29,752 bases of DNA from Beroe ovata (Eukaryota > Ctenophora > Nuda > Beroida > Beroidae). The DNA lies in assembly GCA_946803715.1 (NCBI GenBank), contig CAMPET010000197.1, positions 1,935 through 31,686 on the forward strand. The letters run 5' to 3'. The position numbers and the translations under genes were made by a program. How positions within the stretch are numbered: position 1 is the first letter of the stretch; each line of letters starts with the position of its first letter. Of this stretch, positions 21,801 through 29,752 are shown in pieces. Below the pieces are notes generated by a model, which saw only the letters and a list, made by a program, of their open reading frames with translations, ran no database searches and was not told where the DNA came from.

Positions 21801-24800
21801 GTCAAAACAGTCGATCTTTTTTTTGCGAGTTGTGACCTTTTAAAGGAATTCCTCTTATAAGATTTAACACCATCAACTAAACACCAACTACAACAAGACT
21901 TCGATCGAGCCTGATAAGATCTTTTCAGTCTCAAAACGACTCTAGCAGTGTTAGATATGTCTATTGACTTAAAGTTTATTAGTGCATGCCAATTACCAAG
22001 TTTCCGTGAGGCCCTAGTTCTAAAATTTCTCATTTGACTATCACACTGTCCACAAAGAGTACCACTAACAGTAAGTTCCCGTGCATAGTTCAACATTATC
22101 TGCAAGAGAGCAAACTTCAGTCTGTCTGAAGGGAGTTCGATTCTAGAAATCCTTTCCAAATCATGATCACTGAGAACCGCTGTTATATCGCTTTTATCAA
22201 TACTACAGCACAAATCATAGTTACTTCCACCCGATAACTGCCGATTTCTGGTACTCTGAGTTCCTTCGAGTGATAACTCTGACATAAGTTTTTCTAGTTC
22301 TGAAATGTCAAACTGATCACTATCAGCTAATTCTCCACAATAAGTTCTGTCTAACTCTGATAAAAAGAGATTGTCTGCCGGGGACACGAGGTCGTCGGTT
22401 GCCATAGAACAAGATGAGGGTGATGATGCTGAACTATGCAAAATCTTTTCATCCTGTGATACTGTATCGGCTATACTTGGAGTTTGTGAAATGGTGTTTG
22501 TGCTGAGTGACACTAAATCGTCTGTACTATAATCTGAACCTCGCCCATATGCCTGGGGCGAATCATCATGATATTTGTCAGGGCTGTCAGTGTCATGATC
22601 AGGGGGAAGTAAATCATCCTGGTTTTCAGGGATGACAACATCTTTATAAAGAGGGTTATTGGCTTTCAGCCAAACTAATGCAACATGAATTTTGTTTACA
22701 GAAACTAAACGCTGCCAAACTGCCCTATCCTTCTTAGGGATACCGTGCAGCACAATAAACTCGTCAGGGTTAACAAGTCTAGTGGGCCTATCACCGAATA
22801 ACTCCTTTATGGAGTTGTCAAGTGGGGACATGATGTGAACAGCAAACCCTTTCAGCTTATCCATACGTACACTGTAGGGTAAATTAGCTCCTACCGCAGA
22901 AACTTTAAAGATACTCTGGTAACACATAGCAGTATGTATGAATATCCTTTCAAAATCGTTCAAACGCTTAATACAATCGGGGAGTATCCCAGTATCCATG
23001 CCATTTATTTTAGATATTGTGGGCACCCTATTCTTACCCAATTCCCCAGAGCATGCACTGCAAATTTTCAAGCCAATCAGAGTGTTAACTGGTGCCTCAC
23101 CCCTCACAATTACGCGTTCATGACAATTTAGATACCTGAACAAACTCTGCCATGCTGCGTTATCGAGATTTCTCCTCTTGGATGTGATTGTTTGGATATG
23201 AGCGTCGTCCACCAGCTTATCACAAGAGACACATGCTGTCTTAGGGAGATGTTCGTTACGTTTCTTATAATAATCTAACAATTTTTCACCGTATTTCTCT
23301 AAAAGAGTCTCAGAATTGACTATATAGTTAGGACGCTGAACATCAAATAACTTAGTTGGTTTATCAGGGGGTTGGTATGCTAGTAATTTGTAGAGGTACT
23401 CGAAGTCTCCACATGCAACTGCTGCATCAAAGTCAGCAATAATTTCATTCATATTTTTGAGATCATTTAGGTAAAAGTATAACTTCCTGAGGTTGTTGTA
23501 ATGTGGGTAAAGTCGCCTGAGAAGAACCAGCTTAGAAGTACACCCATTTACTCCGCTGAAACATTCGTAGGGGTGATTTCTTTTGTCAACGGGCAATAAA
23601 TACGGTTGACATTTGGCCGAAGGACAGTCATTAAGCTCATCCAAGAATGAACGGACATCTCTGCGAGTTATTCTTTTACCCTCTTCAAACAATTCCATCA
23701 TGGTTCCTACTTCATCTGAAGTAGCTGGGATGCAACTTTTCAGGCATGGACTGATGACATCACCTTCTTCAGGATCACAGTCGACATGAATATTCTTAGT
23801 CTTTTTTGTCTTGAAGGGATACTCCTTCACACCCCAACGATAACAGAACTCCGGGAAATACGGTTCCCAACCCTTTGCATGACAAGCATCTCCCATTGCT
23901 GCATTGGTTTTCTCCTCTTCAGCTGATACAGCAACCTTTGCACATATACCCCTACAATAGACATTCAAGCGGTGGACAGCAAAATAGACACACTGAACCC
24001 ATCGATCACGTCTTAAAAGAACATTGCGAACCATTGACCTAGCAAGGAAATTAACCTTGAACCTTATACCATAGGAAGTAGACAATTTTCTCTGTGAATA
24101 TTTTCTCATCAATTCATCAATATCTCCATATTTCCTCAATGCACTAGATAATATATCCTTAGCCCTAGTTTTGTACATGATTCTAGTTTTTGACTTCACG
24201 AATTTCTTATTTTTGAATAGAGTATTATACCTTTGATTATCGTTTCGGGACGGCAGTGAGGGAAGAAAGAGACGCTTCCTTGATTTCTTGATAACCTTCT
24301 CTGCATCCTTATATGCTCTAACAACGTACCCTGGAACCTGGGACGACAAATTAATGATTACTGATTGGAGATGATTTGATACAGCATCAAAGTAATTTAT
24401 AAAAGTGAATACTCATCTATTGAGACTAATTTTATCACAACTTACATCATGCGCTCTTATTACTTCCATAGCCTTCCTCTTCAAGAGTCTATGAGCTGAT
24501 TTCGCCTGTTGATTGTCACTGTTCTCATTCGGTATCCCCCTATCATCAGAATCCTTGCCAGACACTCTCACCTCCTCATCAACAGCTTTGTGAATTTTCG
24601 CCTTATTGACAACCTTCTTGTACCAAAATAAATTCTTCTTATATTTCTGTCTCCTCAATGTTGCCTTTCTTGATAGTTCATAGAACTCACGAGTCTTCTT
24701 TCCTTTTTCTGAACACCCATATTTCCGAACAGCGCGCCTGTATGCCTCCCGTCCTTTGCTCGACTCCATATACTTTTCCATCCCTTTCTTTTGCGCTTCA

Positions 24801-25629
24801 GACCAGCCCTCTGTACTCATGTACTGCCTCATAGCACGTTTCTGGGACTCCATGTACCTTTGTGTACCCTTGTATGAATCCATGGCACGTTTCTGGGACT
24901 CCATGTATCTTTGTGTACCCTTGTATGAATCCATGGCACGTTTAAGTGAGTCCTTGTACCCTTGTGTGGTCGCATACCTTTTCATAGCATGTTTATGTGC
25001 CTTAAGATATCTATCAGATTTCAAATATCCCAGTAACGCTTTTCTCTGAGCACAGTTTCCCTTCTCAGATTCTTGATATTTCACCATAGCATTCCTTTGG
25101 GACTTTTGTCCCTTCTCACTTTTTATATATCTTCTATTTGCTTCCTTCTTTCTTTCTGACCCTTTGTCACTTTCTCTGTACTTTTTGTTGCTCCTTGCAA
25201 CGCTTTCTTTACCAGAAGGACTTTTCCTCCATTTTGCCATATACTCTTTCCGTGACATAGCTGGGGTATTTACCACATCTGATCCTGGTTCAACAATGAT
25301 ATTACATGAATCATCTGCAAGAATGGCCCTGCTTGTTCTAGAGTTTTTCCCCATCTTTCGAGATGATTCTTCGCCCTTGCACCGTCTCTTCTTTGGAGTC
25401 TCTTCTTCAGTAACATCAGACACCTCCTTCCCTCCACCCCTCAGATCTATATGTACTTGAGTGTCAGCCTTATCATCTGCGGTTAACAGCAGTAGATCAT
25501 CCACACTTTTCTCCTCTTTGAGTACACAAGAATTCCATCTCCCTTTCCTTGCAGATCTACTTCTAGTCCAGCACAATTCTCTCTTGCTTTTCTTGTCCAT
25601 TATGATGGGTGCGTCGCCACCACAGTAAC
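15893..25629 (-). CDS. Helitron Rep-helicase protein with C-terminal Ulp1/C48 protease
   Basis: Two exons, 25629-24446 and 24337-15893, phase 0. Numbering the large exon from codon 24349: CxxC zinc knuckles lie at roughly 370-1110 (CVSC, CSAC, CGQC, CSWC, CKKC, CVKC, CVEC, CFHC). The Rep domain begins near 1394 (WFVTFSP), with HFH metal-binding histidines at 1479-1481 and the tyrosine pair Y1626/Y1630 (EYVTKYVTKGE) that cuts and joins ssDNA. The PIF1/SF1 helicase has Walker A GGTGKS (K1966), Walker B VDEVS (D2048/E2049), TIHKSQGLT and VALSRVSS. The C-terminus is a C48 protease with H2688 (GHWYLL), D2707 (FDSGSG), Q2765 and C2771 (GFDCGVF), so it should be active against SUMO/ubiquitin-like substrates. 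The upstream exon adds 17-residue basic repeats. If it is a separate gene from the SGNH-KH exons, ATG 25600 is the likely start (25675 is an alternative). Confidence 0.93.
24338..24445 (-). other. 108-base phase-0 intron of the Helitron gene
   Basis: Donor GAT|GTAAGT and acceptor CGTCCCAG|GTT are both near consensus. The two flanking frames are in the same register and separated only by one TGA (24413-24415), which lies inside the intron. Removing 108 bases joins ...RAHD to VPGYVV in frame. The intron is itself a multiple of three, so retention would give a truncated 5' protein. Confidence 0.85.
24650..25260 (-). repeat. about eleven 17-residue basic repeats coded in the Helitron 5' exon
   Basis: The protein repeats a pattern like KRAMDSYKGTQRYMESQ roughly eleven times; two adjacent units (about 24838-24939) are nearly identical at the DNA level (51-bp period), showing recent duplication. 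The repeat is rich in K/R with a Y-x2-(S/T)-x5-Q/K rhythm and should be helical and nucleic-acid binding. It resembles in style the short basic repeats (STPR-like) at the N-terminus of other animal Helitron proteins, but the period differs. Confidence 0.8.
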
Positions 25630-25725
25630 CTGTTGTGAGATTGCCATGAATGACTGCATGATATGAAAAGTACATTCTTCCTCATAAATTGATGTGCAAA
25701 CTATTTTCATTAAACTATGTCACTT

Positions 25726-27934
25726 TCAGTATTCATGTAACATTTCACTATTTTTCATGATCACAGCACCTGGATCGACTTTGCACTTTTTATTTTTCGA
25801 CTCTGAACTGCGACAAAGGCGTGGTTTCGGTCTTTTAGTCTTCTTCTCACACTTCAAATCTTTAACTGAACTCTCAACTCTCGTTTCATCTTTCAGTTTC
25901 TCTGCATACCTGAAAATATTCACACGGTTGATGTTCTTTCGGTTGCATCTCGCAATAAAAAGCAATGGCCAATGTGACTTAATAAACCAATCCCGCCTTA
26001 CCAATGAGCACTAGAAATGAAAGACGCACTCTCTGGATCATAAACCTGTCCACCCCTGATTGCATCACACAGATTTCTTGAATTAAGATTTCCTGAAAGT
26101 GAACATTAGTTCTACTACTAAAATCAATAGGCACTAATTTTGATCGAATACAGGCGCTAATCTTAATCGAATTTTTGTGTTGCCATGGTAATGAATGCAG
26201 ATAAACGTGGATGAAAATTATAGAGATAATTTAAATTAACATTAAATCAACACTAATTTGTCTAACCTTTGCTCTGTGTGCTGTTGGGTACATCTTCCCA
26301 ATTTCCAATCTCGCTTATTCCAGCTCCACTTCTTCCAGTTGACAGCTCCTCAGGACTCTTATAATCATTTCGCTTGCCTGTGGTAAATGGAAATTTCAAT
26401 TATTCGAGTGAAATGCAGGTGAATATCAGTGGAGCTTGCACCACATATCAGTCACAGCCCTGCAGGATTCGCTCAAAGAAGGCTTTCCAATTCCATGTCA
26501 TTATATAAGCCACCTATCTTAGTATACCTAGGTTGCTAATGATTTCTCTTAACAAAGTTGTTGCAGCAAGTACATCAGCTCCTTTTCCACTGATCAGAAA
26601 CTCTCTGTATTTCCCGCATTTGGCTGGTGCCAGGGTGACTGTTGCTCTTGTTTCGGCCATGATTTTCTTGACGTGGCGACCTCCCTGATATAACAATATC
26701 ATCACTCTCTCACTATCACTTATCATGAAATTCGAGTTACTTCGAGTTACTCCCATTGCTCTCCAAACTGACCTTTCCAATTACAGAGCCAACCATTGAT
26801 TCTTGCACGATCAAACGTCTCTGATCTGGTAAGCCACTCTTCCGTTTCTGACTGCCAATTGATCCTTTGCTCATAATTTGAGGAGACGACGTTATGTTGA
26901 TTTTCTCTCCTATCAAATAATTATCTATTAATTACAATGTATTGATTCCTCGTTGGGATATTATTCCCGCGAAATGTTATTACACTACTCGATTCTATAA
27001 TAGTATAATTGCACTGAGATGACCCATACGAAACAAAATATACGTTCTATTAGAGTACATATTCTTTTCAAAACATGTCACAACAAACCTGGATCAGGCA
27101 ACCCGGCTGACAAAACAGCAGAGAGATACAGCGGCTCCTTATCCGGAGCATCCATACTACTTTGATAGTGTACCCACCCTGAGTTTATGACCTTCTCTTT
27201 TAAATCACTTTCCTCAACCTCATAAAACTTGGGATTGGGTTTTGTAAAGTAATATCCAGGGTGCTGCCCCCAAGACACATGCTCCATTATCTTTCTTTTG
27301 ATTAAAAAGCTCGACTTAGCATTCGGGTGCAGTCCATCCCTTTTATAAAATCGTTTTTCAACATTTCCATTAGCATCCAAGAAGTCACCATACAACCTGA
27401 TGACTCTACCAGGGAACTCCTTGTGGAGGTAACTGTTCAGAATGATAGCATGATCATTAGGATGTTTGGTTGATCCTACATCTCTTGTCCACTCCCTGCG
27501 AGGAAGGATCTCACATATGTGGATCCTCGAGACTGGATTAATGTCCTGTAGTAAGCACATTAACCCATGTATATCAGTAACAGTTTCATCCTCATCAGTG
27601 ATCCCTAAATCGTTCGCCCCAACGACGACCACTACGTGATCCCAAACACCCTCGTATTCTTCACGATTACTTCTCACCTGAATCATACAAATTGTGTTAC
27701 AATTACATACGCTTAACGTTTTGATGCATCAGCAAACCGGTCCTCATTACAATAATCAGATCAGCTTTTGTGACCATCGGTATCAAAACTTTTAATTTCA
27801 TTTACCATTATCCGACCAATAACCATTACCTTCTGTATCAATTGATGGGTATTGATACCCGGGTAGGTATACGTTCTCCCACGGCCACATGAAAATTGTA
27901 CATCCCGGGTTATAGAGTCACCCACAATCAACAA
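25726..27934 (-). CDS. SGNH/GDSL hydrolase plus KH domain exons, N-terminal part of the Helitron gene or a separate gene
   Basis: Seven exons, high to low: 27934-27830, 27677-27089, 26909-26773, 26684-26528, 26377-26267, 26092-26002, 25909-25770 (or to the stop at 25726). Every GT-AG junction is phase-consistent. Residues 5-9 are GDSIT (nucleophile S7), 55-58 GAND (oxyanion N57) and 149-154 DGLHPN (D149, H152): a complete SGNH hydrolase, likely an esterase or deacylase. Residues about 262-330 form a KH domain with the VIGK|GGRHVKK loop, interrupted by an intron between K277 and G278. After it come NWEDVP and DAIRGGQVYDPESA, then a lysine-rich tail. The last exon either splices (CCAG|GTGCTG, a weak donor) to CAACAG|GTTACTG at 25629, in frame with the Helitron protein, or reads to a stop at 25726. 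No ATG precedes residue 1 in the first exon, so a 5' exon is missing. Confidence 0.8.
26518..26860 (-). other. KH domain coding exons
   Basis: The upstream exon gives RRLIVQESMVGSVIGK and the next gives GGRHVKKIMAETRATVTL...FLISGKGADVLAATTLLREII. This is a type I KH fold with an invariant GxxG loop (GKGG). KH domains bind short single-stranded RNA or DNA. In the Helitron context this could help handle the ssDNA intermediate or the element's own RNA, though that role is inference. Confidence 0.85.
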
Positions 27935-27970
27935 CTGCAATAGTAGCACATGAATATCATTGTTTAAGCG

Positions 27971-28082
27971 GTTGTCTGGCGATGCTAGACCGCTGATGCA
28001 AGCTGCGAAGCGGCTTGCGTGAGTTTGAGCCGCGCGCGCGCAAAACAAAATTCTCGACAGGGTCTATCATCGATCGACAATT
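27971..28082. repeat. second full copy of the CG-rich dispersed repeat
   Basis: Matches the cluster at 7740-8215: GTTGTCTGGCGATGCTAGAC, GCGAAGCGGCTTGCG, (GC)n, then CTCGACAGGGTCTATCATCG. It sits only 37 bases upstream of the first SGNH exon acceptor, between that exon and MAEA exon 1. Confidence 0.85.
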
Positions 28083-28418
28083 TAACTTTAAGCGGATATG
28101 GTATTGGTAAGTGGGAACGACAGCGCGCGATTTGCGTCCAGTTGTGTACAATACCGATCGATTTGAAAGATTGTGTGTAGTTGTACAGTGTAGGTGCTGG
28201 TGTGTGTGTGTGTGTGTGTGTGTNGCGGAGTCTGTTGAAACATTTCTGAGCATAACCTCCCTCTTTGGTCAGGCAATCTGCATACTGGGGGGAGGGCAAA
28301 TTTCGTTTTGAAATCTGTCCCAGATTGGCAAAATATAATGCAGTATTTCAGGAGAAGTCTGATTTCAGTAACAATCACATGATTCCCTCGCAACAAACAC
28401 AGAATCCCCCCACCCTAC
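28083..28418. other. intron or intergenic DNA with GT microsatellite and an N
   Basis: Contains a (GT)n tract at about 28199-28223 followed by an ambiguous base at 28224. No convincing first exon for the SGNH gene was found on the minus strand here; an in-frame ATG at about 28253 reads through the microsatellite and is not protein-like. Confidence 0.5.
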
Positions 28419-28640
28419 CCTGTTCCTGAAGTTCTTTAGTTTCTCGAGGAAAGAAACCATGGCCTGTCTCTGCAACTCCTGAGTCGGCAGCCTCGCGATG
28501 TGAGTTATCTGAGTGTTGAGTTGCGCAATCTCGCGGTCAATGATCTTCTGTGCCTGTCTGAACTTCTTGTTGAGTACCTCGTAGGGGACTTTCACTGATG
28601 TATACTCGAGTGACGCGACCTCCGAGGCTTTGTTCGACAT
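28419..28640 (-). CDS. MAEA: E3 ubiquitin ligase subunit MAEA, first coding exon
   Basis: MAEA (yeast Gid9) is a RING-type subunit of the CTLH/GID ubiquitin ligase. The exon runs from ATG 28640 (MSNKASEV) to 28419, then GTAGGG (phase 0), coding 74 residues. LEYTSVKVPYEVLNKKFR, AQKIIDRE and LEKLKNFRNR match the N-terminal coiled coil of animal MAEA in order and spacing. An upstream in-frame ATG at 28727 adds 29 unconserved residues. The LisH, CTLH and RING-like parts are not found anywhere downstream in the window, so only exon 1 is present here. Confidence 0.85.
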
Positions 28641-28727
28641 AGTAGACTGACTGTGAGGTTGGGTAGTCAGGAAGGTCCGCGAAGGAGCTTGAATATCGGG
28701 AAATCTGATGAAATTGACAATAGACAT

Positions 28728-29349
28728 GCATGATATTATATGCTATGATATGTGATAGGGACATTAATCAATGAAATGGAATCGTAAAATAGAATCACAA
28801 TGTTTGTGTATAACATGGCATACAAACCATGTATAGAGAGTACAAACAACAGAATGCTAGGTACATAGTTATTCTGTGGACAATTGCGCTATGATTTATC
28901 AAACCACTGGAAACAACCATCGTTTTTTCAACATGTTCGAACAATTAACATGGATCTTTTGGATCACGGAGCGCATATGGCGGAGCGCATATAACAGTGT
29001 ATCGCGCGTTCCGTCTACCAAATATTGATTTGGCGGAGCGCTAATTAGTTCTTTGTGAGTGTGTGCCCTGCGTGTATTTGTTATGTAATATTGATACGCG
29101 TGTGTAACAACATACGTACATTGTTGATGTGCGTGTGTAATTTCACTGTACACTATCTTCATACACTCGATATTTTCAGGAACGCCCAGGGAAAAATTTC
29201 CGGAGCCCCGGAAATAGTGGTTAGAATAATTTTTGTCCGTTTGAGATTTCGATTAAAGTCAGGGACCATCTGAGTAAAACTACAATGTCTATAAAGCTTA
29301 AGAATCTCTGCACAGATTTTCTCTAGAAGCACAAATTCAGTCACAATTT
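28728..29349. other. intergenic, no gene seen
   Basis: No supported exon. At about 28965-29035 three CGGAGCGC motifs occur (two of them CGGAGCGCATAT), and a loose GTGTGC-rich tract follows. It may contain the MAEA promoter. Confidence 0.5.
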
Positions 29350-29752
29350 CTAAAGTTTGTCAGACTGGAAGTTGACCAAGAACCCGATGACTGAGACAAT
29401 TTTAGAAACGTTTCCCATGTCACTCTTCTTCAGTGTATTACCGAGGATCTTGAATCTTTTCATATATCTGAAACATGCGCAACAAATTCAAATACAAATA
29501 CTTTCACTGACATTATATATTAAGAGCTAATGATTATATGGAAATAGTGCAAAAGCCTCTCAATTTTCAGAGTATGGAGACTGGTATATCTATACTATAA
29601 ACTCGCAAAACCACGTGTCACGTGATATTAAAGGATCAAAGATATAATTCTGCTAATCACCCAATTATCCTTTCGACGTGAACACGAACAGAGCTGATGT
29701 CCTGTGAATACATCGCTTCTTGGGCGGTCAGTTGCTTCTTGTTACCCCACAG
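29350..29752 (-). CDS. DDE_Tnp_4-type transposase, C-terminal end (partial)
   Basis: Two exons: 29752-29661 (continuing beyond the window) and 29467-29350, joined by a GTGATT...TTTCAG intron in phase 2. The joined reading has VRVHVERIIG|YMKRFKILG, then VSVIGFLVNFQ and a stop. The VR-x-HVER-x-IG-x-(M)KRF-x-IL signature, with the last catalytic acidic residue in HVER, is characteristic of DDE superfamily endonucleases of the Harbinger/ISL2EU group (DDE_Tnp_4). Transposon remnant or a domesticated relative; completeness cannot be judged here. Confidence 0.8.

Larger units (their letters stand above)
15893..27934 (-). mobile_element. autonomous Helitron-type element (internal coding part; ends not defined)
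   Basis: The coding span of a rolling-circle transposon. It encodes the Helitron hallmark pair, a HUH/Y2 Rep nuclease fused to a PIF1-family helicase, plus a Ulp1-like protease and, by splicing, SGNH and KH domains. The 8.4-kb last exon has no frameshift or stop, so the copy looks recent or is under selection. A candidate 3' hairpin lies at 15411-15447. I could not find a credible 5' TC end; it should lie above 27934 and may fall near the CG-rich repeat at 27971 or within the intron below MAEA exon 1. Confidence 0.8.

Noticed and set aside
24347-24349. TTG as start codon of the 2818-residue frame
   Set aside because: The frame is open upstream to a stop at 24413, and a consensus acceptor at 24338 makes this an internal exon with no start of its own.
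27957-28299. Minus-strand frames through the GT tract as the first exon of the SGNH gene
   Set aside because: They read through the microsatellite, an N and the CG-rich repeat, with no good donor in the right phase before 27934.

Overview
The window is eukaryotic nuclear DNA, almost certainly from an animal with small, intron-dense genes. The host exons are recognisable as glycine decarboxylase (GLDC), the proteasome activator PSME4/PA200 and the GID/CTLH ubiquitin-ligase subunit MAEA. They are separated by GT-AG introns of mostly 60-650 bases. The combination suggests an early-branching metazoan such as a sponge; that placement is inference. There are no bacterial-type operons, RBSs or RNA genes that I can support.

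Layout. 1-2100: microsatellite, a 15-bp minisatellite that stays open as a coding frame on the minus strand, and otherwise non-coding DNA. 2133-3527 (+): an intronless UNC93-like membrane transporter. 4002-7139 (-): ten exons of GLDC that join in frame but cover only the N-terminal half. 7740-8215: a nest of CG-rich repeat copies. 8977-9126: a minisatellite. 9397-11323 (-): six exons giving the C-terminus of PSME4. 11957-12241 (+): a small secreted cysteine-rich protein. 12242-15892: no genes, but a short-repeat cluster, a perfect 304-bp-arm palindrome (13350-13983) and a strong hairpin (15411-15447). 15893-27934 (-): a very large Helitron-type gene region. 28419-28640 (-): the first coding exon of MAEA. 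29350-29752 (-): the C-terminal end of a DDE_Tnp_4 (Harbinger/ISL2EU-like) transposase, running off the window.

The centrepiece is the Helitron. The 8.4-kb uninterrupted last exon carries CxxC zinc knuckles, a HUH/Y2 Rep nuclease (HFH, then Y-x3-Y), a PIF1-type SF1 helicase and a C-terminal Ulp1/C48 cysteine protease with complete catalytic residues. A 108-base phase-0 intron removes the only stop codon between it and an upstream exon of 17-residue basic repeats. Seven further exons upstream encode an SGNH/GDSL hydrolase with all catalytic motifs, followed by a KH RNA/ssDNA-binding domain. Every one of the eight splice junctions I can place keeps the reading frame, giving a predicted protein of at least 3652 residues: SGNH - KH - basic repeats - zinc knuckles - Rep - helicase - Ulp1. 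A two-gene reading (SGNH-KH protein ending at 25726, Helitron starting near 25600) is also possible and is stated. The intact frame suggests a young or recently active element, or a domesticated gene.

A second notable point is that the host genes are fragments: GLDC lacks its C-terminal half, PSME4 lacks its N-terminal part, and MAEA has one exon only. This means either long nested introns, gene fragments, or assembly joins. The single N exactly at the edge of the palindrome makes assembly error a live possibility.
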